The notes under the pieces: model-generated | Told to the model about the DNA's origin: nothing | What the model saw: only the letters and a program-made list of their open reading frames with translations | The model's database searches: none | From: Actinomycetota bacterium | GTDB lineage: Bacteria > Actinomycetota > Actinomycetes > Actinomycetales > Microbacteriaceae | Reading direction: 5' to 3' | DNA: 58,398 nt | NCBI GenBank assembly: GCA_009703455.1 | Contig: WLGB01000002.1 | Span: forward strand, 1 to 58,398 | Part shown: in pieces, positions 1-8,714 of the stretch | How the letters are laid out: every line of letters starts with the position of its first letter | Position numbering within the stretch: the stretch's first letter is position 1 | Program-made: the position numbers and the translations under genes

Positions 1-330
1 CTAGTCCAACACCAGAACCAACACCGACTCCTAGTCCAACTCCAGAACCAACACCAACTCCAGAACCGACTCCGGAACCAACACCAACTCCAGAACCGAC
101 TCCGGAACCAACACCAACTCCAGAACCGACTCCGGAACCAACACCAACTCCAGAACCGACTCCGGAACCGACCCCAACTCCCGATCCAACTCCAACTCCA
201 GAACCAACACCAGAACCAACACCAGAACCAACTCCGGAACCAACTCCAACTCCGGAACCAACTCCAACTCCGGAACCGACCCCAACTCCGGAACCAAACC
301 CAACTCCAGAACCAACTCCAACCTCAGGTA
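1..330 (+). repeat. In-frame tandem repeat tract encoding PTPEP units
   Basis: A 30-base unit (10 codons) occurs as three exact copies at 61-90, 91-120 and 121-150, with a degenerate fourth at 151-180. Looser 6-, 12- and 18-base variants of the Pro-Thr/Pro-Glu code continue to about 330. The repeat stays in frame throughout. It can expand or contract by recombination or slippage without breaking the protein, so stalk length probably varies between strains. Confidence 0.85.
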
Positions 331-644
331 AGGAAGATGAAAATTATTCAGCCCTGAAGGAGCTCCAACTAGGTGAACCTCCCGCGGCGATAACAACGGA
401 TGTTACTCAACCCCCTCTGTCTGACGACAATCCGGAGTCCCGAGAAGATTTCATTGTCAACAGTTCGCCACCTGCTAGTTCCTTACCCCAGGCCGCACAA
501 AGCATCACGATTCCAAATCAGAGTTCTGAACCCAACCTTGGAGGGAACGGACTGTTGGCGGGGCTTTTGGCTCTGGGGCTATTTGGCTTGGTATCCGGTT
601 TAGTTGTCGCACGACGTGGCGTACCGGGAGTGCTGTCCTTCTGA
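3..644 (+). CDS. Surface protein with Pro-Thr-Glu repeat stalk and C-terminal membrane anchor (5' partial)
   Basis: The gene enters from the left edge; the first complete in-frame codon is at 3 and the stop is TGA at 642-644. The first ~105 residues are almost only Pro, Thr and Glu in PTPEP-type units, a typical extended wall-spanning stalk. An acidic, Ser/Pro-rich stretch follows, then GNGLLAGLLALGLFGLVSGL, a single hydrophobic segment, and a short tail containing ARRGVPG. A hydrophobic helix followed by Arg residues at the extreme C-terminus matches the anchor end of actinobacterial surface proteins, but I see no LPxTG motif, so membrane anchoring rather than sortase attachment is likely. 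The N-terminal functional domain lies outside the window, so the specific role is unknown. An opposite-strand open frame exists here only because the repeat is low in complexity. Confidence 0.8.
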   Translation, partial: SPTPEPTPTPSPTPEPTPTPEPTPEPTPTPEPTPEPTPTPEPTPEPTPTPEPTPEPTPTPDPTPTPEPTPEPTPEPTPEPTPTPEPTPTPEPTPTPEPNPTPEPTPTSGKEDENYSALKELQLGEPPAAITTDVTQPPLSDDNPESREDFIVNSSPPASSLPQAAQSITIPNQSSEPNLGGNGLLAGLLALGLFGLVSGLVVARRGVPGVLSF

Positions 645-685
645 CGAAGGGCAACGTGTTGAAAGTGCCTTTGATGTCAGGCTGG

Positions 686-691
686 TAGGCT
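686..691 (+). promoter_or_regulatory. Candidate -10 box of the glyA-folD leader
   Basis: TAGGCT sits 7 bases before the first paired base of the riboswitch P1 stem (699), so transcription would start at about 697-699, right at the aptamer's 5' end. No consensus -35 at the right spacing is evident; a TTGAAA at 659-664 is 21 bases upstream, which is too far for a standard promoter. Confidence 0.45.
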
Positions 692-696
692 CAAAT

Positions 697-768
697 CATC
701 GCAACTGGCGCTAAAAGATGGATTGCCATCGGGGAGCGAAGAGACAATTGGTCGTGCGCCTGGGCCAT
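697..768 (+). ncRNA. ZTP (pfl motif) riboswitch upstream of glyA-folD
   Basis: The sequence carries the conserved pfl-motif blocks in order: ACTGGCG at 704-710, a P2 hairpin GATGG/CCATC (717-721 with 726-730), CGGGGAGCG at 730-738, then GCGCCTGGGC at 757-766. The P1 stem is TCGC (699-702) with GCGA (736-739). This RNA class binds ZTP/ZMP, the alarmone of low 10-formyl-THF, and is known upstream of folate one-carbon genes such as glyA and folD, which is the context here. The ribosome binding site AAGGAG at 788-793 lies just downstream and no U-rich terminator is visible, so translational control is more likely than transcription termination (inference). Confidence 0.85.
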
Positions 769-799
769 CTTTACGAGTTACATTTTTAAGGAGCCCCGG

Positions 800-2086
800 A
801 TGAGCGAGAGCAAACTACCCTCGACCTTTAGCAAGCCACTGAGCGAAACAGACCCAGAAATAGCTGCGGTGTTGCAGCAGGAGCTTGATCGTCAGCGCCA
901 CACACTTGAGATGATTGCGTCGGAGAACTTTGTCTCTCGTGGAGTTTTAGAGGCCCAAGGGTCAGTTCTTACGAACAAGTACGCTGAGGGATACCCCGGC
1001 AAGCGCTACTACGGTGGCTGTGAAGCAGTGGACATAGCCGAGAACTTAGCTCGCGACCGAGCTAAAGAACTTTTTGGGGCTGAGCATGCCAACGTTCAGC
1101 CACATTCTGGCGCGACCGCAAATGCAGCGTTGATGATGGCACTTGCTAAGCCCGGCGATCGAATTCTTGGTCTTGAACTAGCCCACGGAGGGCATCTTAC
1201 CCACGGTATGAGGTTGAACTTCTCAGGACAGATGTACGACGCACACTCTTACGAGTTAGACCCCGACACAAATCTGGTGGACATGGATATCGTTCGTGCT
1301 AGAGCGATTGAAACAAAGCCGCAAGTTTTGATTGCGGGTTGGTCAGCGTATTCGCGTCATCTGGATTTTGCGGCCTTTAGATCTATTGCCGATGAAGTTG
1401 GAGCAAAACTTTGGGTTGACATGGCACATTTTGCAGGACTGGTTGCCGCCGGACTCCACCCTTCTCCAGTTCCTTACGCTGATGTTGTTTCAACTACCGT
1501 CCACAAAACTCTTGCCGGTCCAAGGTCAGGTTTGATTTTGTCCAAGGCCGAGCTTGCCAAGAAAGTTGATTCTGGAGTTTTCCCGGGCCAGCAGGGTGGA
1601 CCGCTCATGCACGTGATTGCAGCCAAGGCTGTTGCCTTCAAAGCTGCAATGGGTGAAGAATTCAAAGAGCGCCAGCAGCGCACAATCGAAGGTGCCAGGA
1701 TCATCGCTGAGCGGTTGGTTCACGCCGATGTGAAAGCCAATGGGGTATCGATCTTGACTGGAGGAACGGATGTTCACCTGGTGCTAGTGGATCTTCGAAA
1801 CGCTCCAATCGATGGAATCACAACAGAGAACTTGCTCCACGAGGTTGGAATCACAGTGAATCGCAACTCTGTGCCAAATGACCCTCGCCCACCACTTGTG
1901 ACATCGGGCGTTCGCATCGGTACGCCAGCACTGGCAACCAGAGGGTTTGGGCCAACCGAGTTCACTGAAGTTGCCGAAATTATTGCCCAGGTATTGCTTC
2001 CATCACCTGATGTTGAGGCCCTAAAGGCACGTGTTCGCAAGCTCACCGATCAGTTCCCGCTTTATTCGGGATTAGAAAACTGGTAG
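800..2086 (+). CDS. glyA: Serine hydroxymethyltransferase
   Basis: This PLP enzyme interconverts serine plus THF and glycine plus 5,10-methylene-THF in the cytoplasm, the main entry of one-carbon units. The 428-residue length is normal for bacterial GlyA. The PLP lysine is K236 in [13 protein letters not shown]; other family blocks are ASENFVS (40-46), the [13 protein letters not shown] loop (61-73) and VDMAHFAGL (206-214). The ATG at 800 has AAGGAG 6 bases upstream and follows a ZTP riboswitch. folD starts 3 bases after the stop, so the two are co-transcribed and respond together to folate status. Confidence 0.97.
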   Translation: MSESKLPSTFSKPLSETDPEIAAVLQQELDRQRHTLEMIASENFVSRGVLEAQGSVLTNKYAEGYPGKRYYGGCEAVDIAENLARDRAKELFGAEHANVQPHSGATANAALMMALAKPGDRILGLELAHGGHLTHGMRLNFSGQMYDAHSYELDPDTNLVDMDIVRARAIETKPQVLIAGWSAYSRHLDFAAFRSIADEVGAKLWVDMAHFAGLVAAGLHPSPVPYADVVSTTVHKTLAGPRSGLILSKAELAKKVDSGVFPGQQGGPLMHVIAAKAVAFKAAMGEEFKERQQRTIEGARIIAERLVHADVKANGVSILTGGTDVHLVLVDLRNAPIDGITTENLLHEVGITVNRNSVPNDPRPPLVTSGVRIGTPALATRGFGPTEFTEVAEIIAQVLLPSPDVEALKARVRKLTDQFPLYSGLENW

Positions 2087-2089
2087 CTC

Positions 2090-2956
2090 GTGAGCGCGAT
2101 ACTCCTTGATGGAAGGGCAACTGCCAAGACTATCAAGTTAGAACTTGCAGAGCGGGTCACCAAACTAAGACAAGCTGGCATCACCCCAGGTCTTGGAACT
2201 TTACTGGTCGGGGACGATCCAGCTTCACACTCATATGTTTCTGGGAAGCATAGAGACTGTGCTGAAGTTGGTGTGAAGTCGATTCGAATTGATTTACCAG
2301 CTAGTGCGTCAAAGGCCGACATCTTTAAAGCAGTAGCTGAGCTGAATAACTCCCCTGAAGTCACCGGGTATATAGTTCAGCTTCCGTTACCGCTTGGTAT
2401 CGAGACCAACGAGCTTCTAGAGGCAATCGATCCAGCCAAGGATGCAGACGGTCTTCACCCAATCAATCTTGGAAAGTTAGTGCTGAATGTTTCAGGTGAA
2501 ATGACTTCACCGCTTCCTTGCACACCTGCAGGAATTGTGGAACTCCTTCGCCGCTACGACGTTGAGCTTGCCGGCAAGCAAGTTGCGCTTATCGGAAGAG
2601 GTATCACGGTTGGTCGTCCGCTGGGACTATTACTAACTCGAAAATCAATTGATGCAACAGTTACACTGCTGCACTCTGGAAGCCAGGACATTCCATCCGC
2701 CGTTAAAAGAGCAGACATAGTGATTGCAGCAGTTGGAGTTGCACATTTCGTAAAGCCTGACTGGGTCAAACCAGGAGCTGCTGTCTTAGATGTAGGAATT
2801 TCACGAATTCAAAAAGACGGAATTTCTACTTTGGTAGGAGATGTTGACCCAGGGGTTATGGCAGTTGCCGGCTACTTATCGCCAAATCCTGGAGGGGTCG
2901 GACCTTTGACCCGAGCCATGCTGGTAAAAAATGTCGTGGACCGCGCTAGCTCCTAG
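2090..2956 (+). CDS. folD: Bifunctional methylenetetrahydrofolate dehydrogenase / methenyl-THF cyclohydrolase
   Basis: FolD oxidises 5,10-methylene-THF to 10-formyl-THF in two steps using NADP, supplying purine synthesis and formyl-Met. The 288-residue length is standard. Visible family blocks are [11 protein letters not shown] with catalytic K53 in YVSGK, the VQLPLP block, [20 protein letters not shown], the dinucleotide-binding [11 protein letters not shown] and NPGGVGPLT near the end. The start is GTG at 2090, three bases after glyA's stop. Its 3' end overlaps the convergent kynA gene by 4 bases (2953-2956), leaving no room for a separate terminator between them. Confidence 0.97.
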   Translation: MSAILLDGRATAKTIKLELAERVTKLRQAGITPGLGTLLVGDDPASHSYVSGKHRDCAEVGVKSIRIDLPASASKADIFKAVAELNNSPEVTGYIVQLPLPLGIETNELLEAIDPAKDADGLHPINLGKLVLNVSGEMTSPLPCTPAGIVELLRRYDVELAGKQVALIGRGITVGRPLGLLLTRKSIDATVTLLHSGSQDIPSAVKRADIVIAAVGVAHFVKPDWVKPGAAVLDVGISRIQKDGISTLVGDVDPGVMAVAGYLSPNPGGVGPLTRAMLVKNVVDRASS

Positions 2957-3786
2957 AACTTAGAGCGGATAGCCCAAAGGTCTGCAAATACCGGTTGAAA
3001 CAGGGTGCTAGCGAGGTATCCAGCACCGGATGACCCGCCAGAGCCAATCTTGGCCCCAATTGTTCTTTCCACCATTTTTACGTGTCGGTAGCGCCATTCC
3101 TGCAGCCCCTCGTCCAAATCCACTAGGGCCTCACCAACCATGTTGGATTCTGGATCGTATCTATGGGCATCAAGCAGGGCGTCTTGAACTAGTTCATTTT
3201 GCTCATAGCCCAAGGCAACATCTCGATTGAGAACGTCGTTCGGGATGGCGTGTCCCCGGGAAGCAAAATACTTCAGGGCCGAGTCGTAAACACTTGGACG
3301 GTTCATCGCATTCTCGACCCTGATTCTTGCAGCCGATCCAGGAACCAAGTGAGCGGCTATTGACATTCCCGTTCCAGGCTTCGCGTCTGAGCCCGCCTGG
3401 TCTCTTCTTCCAAGAACAGCTTCAAGTTCACGAAACTGGGCCGATTGGAAACCGGAGGCAGAACTTAGTCTTCCTCTAAAAGAGTTGAACTGCAGGGGAG
3501 TCATGGTTTCAAGAATGTCTAGTTGAGCAACGCAAGTTTTCATAATGGTGCGAATGCGTCCCAACAACGAAAGCGAACGATGAGTATTGCCGGCTTCGAG
3601 CGTTAGCTGAAGTGCGGCTGTTTCGTGGAGAATCTGCTTGAACCAAAGTTCATAAACCTGATGAATAGTTATAAACAGCATCTCGTCATGCTCAGGCCCA
3701 TCGGAGAGTGGTGATTGCAGATTTAACAGCTCATCAACTTTTAGATAGCTTGTGTATGTCACTGACTTCGCATGGTTTTCGTTCAT
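2953..3786 (-). CDS. kynA: Tryptophan 2,3-dioxygenase
   Basis: This heme enzyme opens the indole ring of L-tryptophan to N-formylkynurenine. The 277-residue length fits the bacterial tetrameric family. The substrate-base histidine is H42 in [14 protein letters not shown] and the proximal heme ligand is H235 in [14 protein letters not shown]; the C-terminal [11 protein letters not shown] substrate loop is intact. The gene lies directly after kynU (the kynU stop at 3787-3789 abuts this ATG), so both are translated from one message. No kynurenine formamidase is in the window, although it is needed between the two encoded steps. Confidence 0.96.
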   Translation of the reverse strand: MNENHAKSVTYTSYLKVDELLNLQSPLSDGPEHDEMLFITIHQVYELWFKQILHETAALQLTLEAGNTHRSLSLLGRIRTIMKTCVAQLDILETMTPLQFNSFRGRLSSASGFQSAQFRELEAVLGRRDQAGSDAKPGTGMSIAAHLVPGSAARIRVENAMNRPSVYDSALKYFASRGHAIPNDVLNRDVALGYEQNELVQDALLDAHRYDPESNMVGEALVDLDEGLQEWRYRHVKMVERTIGAKIGSGGSSGAGYLASTLFQPVFADLWAIRSKF

Positions 3787-5106
3787 TTAGGTAACCCTGT
3801 TTCCACTTTCTTGAATTTTTTCATAATCTTTTTTCTCGACTGAATCCTTGATTCTGGCAAAGCCATCAAACACTTCGGTATACGTCGTCGGAAGAGGTGA
3901 AATCGCCAGTCGAATAGAGTTTGGCATTCGGTAGTCAGGAACCACTTGGGCGTATTTCCTTAGAGCTGCCGCAATGCGCTTAGCCTCTGGGTGTCCCAGG
4001 GTAATGTGTCCTCCTCGAAGATTGTGGTCTCGCGGGGTAAGAAGCTTGAAACCCAGTGGAGCAAGCCAGGCGTCGAACAGGGCAATCATGAGCTCGGTTC
4101 CAAGCGCTGCTTTCTTGGCAATTCGGGCAATTCCAGCTCGCTCAATCATTTCGTAGCTGGCCTGGACGCCTCGAATCCCAATGATTGACGGGCTAGCGAT
4201 TTGAAATCCTCGAATGCCAAGGTTTCTTTCAAAGACCGGCCCCATTATGAACTGGTCTTCCTGGGCAAACCAGCCTTGGATTGGGACCTGAAGCTGGGAC
4301 TGTAATTCTTTGCGGACGTACAACCAGGCAGGAGAGCCCGGTCCTGAGTTTCCGTATTTGTAGGTGCAACCGATAGCTAAATCAACACCATTGTTATCAA
4401 AATCCAACTCAACTGACCCACCGGCATGCGCCGCATCCCACACCACAAGTCCTCCGAAGGAACGAACCAGATCAGTTATGGCTTTGATGTTTGGTCTTGC
4501 CCCCGAGCGGTAGTTGACTGCCTGAAGTGTCACCATTGCAAGGTCATCAGTGAGGAAAGGCTTGAGCAGCTCTGCCGTCATTAGTTCATTCTCGGAGTCG
4601 ACTTTTACTGCCCCAGGTCCACCTGAGCCATCAGTGTCTAGGGTGATTAGATTTAGACCAAACTGTTTGGCGATTCCTTGAACGACGTATCGGTCGGTTG
4701 GGAAGTTGGAGGAGTCCACAATTATTGTCTTGCGCCCAGGTCTTGCGTTGATTGCCGCAACGCAGAGTTGATACAGGTTCACACTGGTTGTGTCACAAAC
4801 TAAAACCTGGCCAGCAGCGGCTCCAAGAGTTGCACGACCCAAAAGATCTCCGGCCGGTTGAGCTTCGTCAATCCAGTGACTCCAACCGTCAACTAGTTCA
4901 GTTCCCCACTCCTCGGTCAGAAAATGATTCATCTTTTCAACAGTTGCCTTTGGCAACCTACCCAGTGAGTTTCCATCTAGGTAGCACAAGCTTTCATCTC
5001 GAATCACAAACTCACTGCGGAATGGTGCCAGTTCATCTGCTTGGTCGAGAGCTACAGCTGTTTCTCGGTTTAGCGGGTCTAGGCCTTGAAGTAGTGGGTA
5101 GTCCAT
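3787..5106 (-). CDS. kynU: Kynureninase
   Basis: This PLP enzyme cleaves kynurenine to anthranilate plus alanine. The 439-residue protein has an aminotransferase class-V-like fold. The PLP lysine is K250 in CTYKYGNSGPGS, the cofactor-binding aspartate is in VVWDAAHAGG (221-230), and YLDGNSLG (42-49) is the family N-terminal motif. It is first of the kynU-kynA pair. A TAGGCT box ends 7 bases before the ATG and no ribosome binding site is visible, suggesting leaderless translation. Without a kynurenine 3-monooxygenase the route ends at anthranilate rather than NAD. Confidence 0.96.
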   Translation of the reverse strand: MDYPLLQGLDPLNRETAVALDQADELAPFRSEFVIRDESLCYLDGNSLGRLPKATVEKMNHFLTEEWGTELVDGWSHWIDEAQPAGDLLGRATLGAAAGQVLVCDTTSVNLYQLCVAAINARPGRKTIIVDSSNFPTDRYVVQGIAKQFGLNLITLDTDGSGGPGAVKVDSENELMTAELLKPFLTDDLAMVTLQAVNYRSGARPNIKAITDLVRSFGGLVVWDAAHAGGSVELDFDNNGVDLAIGCTYKYGNSGPGSPAWLYVRKELQSQLQVPIQGWFAQEDQFIMGPVFERNLGIRGFQIASPSIIGIRGVQASYEMIERAGIARIAKKAALGTELMIALFDAWLAPLGFKLLTPRDHNLRGGHITLGHPEAKRIAAALRKYAQVVPDYRMPNSIRLAISPLPTTYTEVFDGFARIKDSVEKKDYEKIQESGNRVT

Positions 5107-5113
5107 GAGTTAG

Positions 5114-5119
5114 AGCCTA
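5114..5119 (-). promoter_or_regulatory. Leaderless-type -10 box for kynU
   Basis: On the minus strand TAGGCT is followed by 7 bases and then the kynU ATG. This spacing puts the transcription start at or next to the start codon. No good -35 hexamer is seen. Confidence 0.45.
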
Positions 5120-5140
5120 GCTCTTTGAAAACCTTCGAGA

Positions 5141-6928
5141 TCAGAGCAGGAGCTGTTGCTTGGCAAGTTGCTTGTAAAGAGGTGTGGATTTGACCAATTG
5201 GCTGTGGGTTCCAGTGCCAATCACCTTTCCTTGATCTAGAACAATAATCTGATCACTGTCCACCACCGTTGATAGACGGTGGGCGATGACAATCATGGTT
5301 CTACCTTGAGCAACAGCATCGATGGCTTCTCGCATGCGTTGCTCGTTCAGGCCATCTAGGGCTGAGGTTGACTCATCAAGCAGCAGAATTGGTGGCGCTA
5401 CCAAAAGCGCTCTGGCGATAGCTAGGCGCTGGCGCTCTCCTCCGGAGAGCATAATTCCAGCCTCGCCAACTTCCGCGTCAAGTCCGCGCTTATCTCGCTT
5501 TAGCACGGAGGTTAGATTCACTTGACTAAGCACAGACTTGAGGTCGGCATCGGTTGCGTCTGGGGAACCAATCAACAAGTTATCGCGGATTGTTCCAGCC
5601 AAGACCGGGGCTTCTTGCTCGACGTAGCCGATCTGGGATCTAAGAGTGTCTCGGGAAAGCTGACGAACCGGAACCCCCTCTAGGAGAATCTCACCGGAAT
5701 CAGGTTCGTAGAATCTTTCAATCAAGGAAAGAATTGTTGACTTTCCAGAACCAGAGGGTCCAACTAGGGCAACTCGATCGCCCATTTTTATCTTGAAACT
5801 CACGTTGTCAATTACAGGCTTGCCATCGCGAAAATCTTCGGTCGATGGATAACGAAAGCTAACCTTTTTAAACTCAATTGCATTTTCGGTTTTTTTAGGT
5901 TTAGTTATTTGAGCAGACTCCTGAGCTGTCTCTTCGAGCGGCAGCTTCAGTATTTCTTCGATGCGAGCAAGTGCACCCAATGCGCTCATTACAGAGCTGT
6001 AAGCGCCAAAGGCTTGACCCAAAGGTCTGATCATCAAAAACATTAGAAGAATAAACGTGACCAGGTTCGCAACCGAGGTTTCTCCGGATGCAACTCGAAA
6101 GCCACCAACACCCAGCACAACGATAAATGCTGAGTTGGAGGCAATGCCGGCTATCGGAGAAATTAGGGCATTGATCTTGGCAATTTTTATACCTTGAACG
6201 TATGCCTCGTTAGCATCATTACTTATTCCTTCAGTCTCACGTGACTCGGCCCTGGCAGCACGAATGGTCCTAACCGCTGATAGCGCTCTTTCTACCGAAG
6301 CTGCCATGTCACCGACTCGTTGCTGGGCCTTGGTAGTTGCTGAGCGAATTTGACGAGCTGAAATGACGATTGAAACAACCGCTACAGAAATCATTCCGAG
6401 GGTTAGAAGCAATAGGAACGGATCGATAAATGCCATGGCGATTATTGCCCCAACGAATATCAGCACACCTCCAGCGGCATCAATCAGTCCCTGAGTAAGC
6501 ACTGCCCTTAGCAAAGTGGTGTCTGAGCCCACCCTAGAAACCAAGTCCCCTGTTCTTCTTAGGTCGTATTCCAGAATCGGGAGTTTTAGAAGCCGAACCG
6601 CTAGCTTGCTCCTGGCCGAGAGGACAACTCCTTCGCCTGCCTTAGCCAGAACGTAATACATAAAGCCGCTTGCAACGCCAGCTCCAAAAATGATGGCCAC
6701 CAAAATTGCAGCAAGTTGACCGACGTCTTGACCTTCTTGAACTGCTGTAATGATCTGGCCAACTACCAGTGGTTGGGCAAGGCTGACACCGGCGCCGATA
6801 AGAGACAGCACGACCGCAACGACTAGCGGCCCCTTATGTTCGAGCAGATACGGAGTTAGTTGATTGAACTTCGCCTTGGGTCCCGTATCTTTGGGAGCTA
6901 GGTTCCTGCCTCTGCCTGCCATGCTCAT
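5141..6928 (-). CDS. ABC exporter half-transporter (membrane domain fused to ATPase)
   Basis: This 595-residue protein has an N-terminal six-helix ABC exporter membrane domain (about residues 35-330) and a C-terminal ATPase. Walker A is GPSGSGKST (about residue 389), the signature is LSGGERQRLAIARALL, Walker B is ILLLDESTSALD and the switch is IAHRLS. The architecture is that of MsbA/LmrA-like homodimeric exporters. The substrate cannot be read from the sequence; multidrug, lipid or peptide export are all possible. Its ATG overlaps the stop of the upstream methyltransferase gene (ATGA), so the two are translationally coupled. Confidence 0.92.
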   Translation of the reverse strand: MSMAGRGRNLAPKDTGPKAKFNQLTPYLLEHKGPLVVAVVLSLIGAGVSLAQPLVVGQIITAVQEGQDVGQLAAILVAIIFGAGVASGFMYYVLAKAGEGVVLSARSKLAVRLLKLPILEYDLRRTGDLVSRVGSDTTLLRAVLTQGLIDAAGGVLIFVGAIIAMAFIDPFLLLLTLGMISVAVVSIVISARQIRSATTKAQQRVGDMAASVERALSAVRTIRAARAESRETEGISNDANEAYVQGIKIAKINALISPIAGIASNSAFIVVLGVGGFRVASGETSVANLVTFILLMFLMIRPLGQAFGAYSSVMSALGALARIEEILKLPLEETAQESAQITKPKKTENAIEFKKVSFRYPSTEDFRDGKPVIDNVSFKIKMGDRVALVGPSGSGKSTILSLIERFYEPDSGEILLEGVPVRQLSRDTLRSQIGYVEQEAPVLAGTIRDNLLIGSPDATDADLKSVLSQVNLTSVLKRDKRGLDAEVGEAGIMLSGGERQRLAIARALLVAPPILLLDESTSALDGLNEQRMREAIDAVAQGRTMIVIAHRLSTVVDSDQIIVLDQGKVIGTGTHSQLVKSTPLYKQLAKQQLLL

Positions 6929-7791
6929 TTGCTATATCCTTCAATCATCGGGTCACCAAAGATTTCCTCGTTCAAGAGGTAATTAATCTCTTGGAGCGAA
7001 AGCGCTTCGGTATATGCGGTGTTTTTATAAAACCTTGAGTAATTAACTTTTTGCAAAGCTGTAAGTGCCTCGGGGTGTTTTAGTGTCAAGAAAAGCTGAG
7101 TGGTGTTGGGCACAGGCTTGAATTCGGTCTTAAGCTTCCCGCAACCGTAGCCAAAGATAGTCAGGGAAACATCAGCTTTCTCAGGCGATACTTTCTCGAT
7201 AACGCCCATATCCCTTATCCGCATTGGGAGTCTAGGTGTGCTGGTTCTTTTCCAAATTTGAAAGCAGGTGGCAAGTCGACTCTGGGCTGAGATTAGATTG
7301 CCTTCACTGTCAACGTAGTCAATGTCTAAATCCTTGTCGATGGAAAGTTCGAAGTTTGAATCTAGTCGATTGATAACCGACCACTTTCTCCATGATCTTG
7401 GAACTATGAAGCATATGGCATCGCTAAAAGCTGCCGCATGGTTGAAAAACGGAATGCTCAAAGAATTATTTCTTCCAAAGGGGGGATTTGAGATGGTGAT
7501 TAGTCCTTCCAGACCAATTTGTTGCTCGAGGAAACTTCCAGACGCCACCTGAGGATGAAGGGGTTCGATGTCAAAACTTATTACTTTTTCTATGCTCCGA
7601 ACATTTACTGCGTCGATAAAAGCCCCGGTGCCACCGGCTGGTTCCAAAACAATCTTGCCCTTTAAGGGGCCAAGCTCGGCTTCAACTAAGTCGACTAGCT
7701 GATGGGCAAGTAATTGCGGAGTGTAGAACTGCTCCTTACCGGTTACTCGGGTATTGCCAAGCTTCGGGGCAGCAAGTATCTGAGTTGGCAT
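6925..7791 (-). CDS. Probable SAM-dependent N6-adenine methyltransferase, apparently solitary
   Basis: The 288-residue protein has the motif order of gamma-class amino-methyltransferases: a FYTPQLLAHQLV block (22-33, motif X-like), motif I VLEPAGGTGAF (48-58), an acidic SAM-ribose residue in FDIEP (73-77) and catalytic motif IV SNPPFG (101-106). The C-terminal ~150 residues would be the target-recognition part. NPPF is the hallmark of adenine-N6 methylation of DNA or, less often, rRNA or protein targets. No restriction endonuclease is adjacent. It overlaps the ABC exporter gene by 4 bases. Codon use looks like the neighbours, so recent transfer is not obvious. Confidence 0.7.
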   Translation of the reverse strand: MPTQILAAPKLGNTRVTGKEQFYTPQLLAHQLVDLVEAELGPLKGKIVLEPAGGTGAFIDAVNVRSIEKVISFDIEPLHPQVASGSFLEQQIGLEGLITISNPPFGRNNSLSIPFFNHAAAFSDAICFIVPRSWRKWSVINRLDSNFELSIDKDLDIDYVDSEGNLISAQSRLATCFQIWKRTSTPRLPMRIRDMGVIEKVSPEKADVSLTIFGYGCGKLKTEFKPVPNTTQLFLTLKHPEALTALQKVNYSRFYKNTAYTEALSLQEINYLLNEEIFGDPMIEGYSK

Positions 7792-7797
7792 TACTCA

Positions 7798-7803
7798 AGG
7801 CTA
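7798..7803 (-). promoter_or_regulatory. Leaderless-type -10 box for the methyltransferase gene
   Basis: TAGCCT on the minus strand, 6 bases before the ATG at 7791. No Shine-Dalgarno sequence lies between them. Confidence 0.4.
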
Positions 7804-7850
7804 ACAAGCAAAGCTCTTTGACGCCTTGGCACTAGATATTTTGAGGCTTT

Positions 7851-8228
7851 TTACCAGAAAACGGCAAGAACCACGTTTAGTAAAGTGAGTCCGCCAATTG
7901 TGCCAAGAAGAGCTCCAGAAACAGGCTTCTGTTTGCGCTTTAGCATCACCAAAGTCACGATTATCAAAACCACAACCACCTTGATTGCTATTTTGCTGTG
8001 ATCTAAGGCTTCACCGCCGCCCATGGCTAGCTCCCACTCGCGAACCCCTACAAGCAAAATTCCAGTTAGTAGGGAAGTCCAAGCGCCGTGGACCATGGCA
8101 GGAAGTATTTCAGCCGTCTTAGCACGCATAGCCTTGATCTGAACAAGGAAGCCACCAAGCAAAGCGGATAGTCCGACCAGGTGCAAAACCACTAAGAAAG
8201 ATTTCAGTATTCCAGCAAGTTCAAGCAT
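7851..8228 (-). CDS. Small integral membrane protein, unknown function
   Basis: The 125-residue protein has about four hydrophobic helices (roughly 8-28, 46-62, 82-97, 103-123) and little else. A histidine in the first helix and another in the second (MVHGAW) recall heme- or copper-type membrane families, but no diagnostic motif is present. The start has a strong AAAGGAG 7 bases upstream. It lies 24 bases after ribH, so it is probably the last gene of the riboflavin operon. A role in flavin metabolism is only a guess from position. Confidence 0.8.
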   Translation of the reverse strand: MLELAGILKSFLVVLHLVGLSALLGGFLVQIKAMRAKTAEILPAMVHGAWTSLLTGILLVGVREWELAMGGGEALDHSKIAIKVVVVLIIVTLVMLKRKQKPVSGALLGTIGGLTLLNVVLAVFW

Positions 8229-8252
8229 TTCAATTCTCCTTTAAGTCCTTAC

Positions 8253-8714
8253 TTAAAAGGATAAGCGCTTCATCAGCACTGCTGCTTCAACTGCCTCGGC
8301 ACCCTTATCTTCTTTGGATCCCGGAAGACCTGCCCGGTCAAGCCCTTGCTTCTCAGTTGCAACCGTTAAAACACCAAAGCCAATTGGCACCGATGTGTCC
8401 AGCTGCACCCTAGTCAACCCATCAGTTGCCGCCTCACAAACATATTCGAAGTGAGGGGTGTCGCCTTGGATCACAACTCCAAGAGCAATAACAACCTCAG
8501 CTCCATGCTTGATTGCTTGCTGGGCAGCAAGTGGAAGCTCGAAGGCGCCTGGAACACGAACGACTTTGTAGTCGTTGTTTCCAGCAGCCCTTAGTGCCTT
8601 CTCGGCACCGGCTAGCAACCCATCGGTAATGACGGTGTGCCAACTGGTTGCAACAATGGTCACTTTCAAACCACTGGCATCGATTGTAAGTTTTGGTGCT
8701 CCATTAGAACTCAC
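8253..8714 (-). CDS. ribH: 6,7-dimethyl-8-ribityllumazine synthase
   Basis: RibH condenses 5-amino-6-ribitylaminouracil with dihydroxybutanone phosphate to lumazine, the penultimate riboflavin step, usually as a 60-mer shell. Family blocks are VPGAFELPLAAQ, the ALGVVIQGDTPHFEYV active-site region with its histidine, and IGFGVLTV. A TTG at 8723 would touch the GGAGG ribosome site (8724-8728) with no spacing, so I place the start at GTG 8714, 9 bases downstream of GGAGG, giving 153 residues. The start lies inside the 3' end of ribBA (11-base overlap). Confidence 0.93.
   Translation of the reverse strand: MSSNGAPKLTIDASGLKVTIVATSWHTVITDGLLAGAEKALRAAGNNDYKVVRVPGAFELPLAAQQAIKHGAEVVIALGVVIQGDTPHFEYVCEAATDGLTRVQLDTSVPIGFGVLTVATEKQGLDRAGLPGSKEDKGAEAVEAAVLMKRLSF

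Noticed and set aside
1-330. CRISPR-like array of short repeats
   Set aside because: Repeats are contiguous without unique spacers, stay in frame and encode a Pro-Thr-Glu stalk.
31-396. 121-codon open frame on the minus strand
   Set aside because: It is the mirror of the low-complexity repeat, rich only in Leu, Val, Glu and Pro; the plus frame has a sensible anchor and stop.
645-685. Terminator between the surface protein and glyA
   Set aside because: No stem with a T-run could be found in this stretch.
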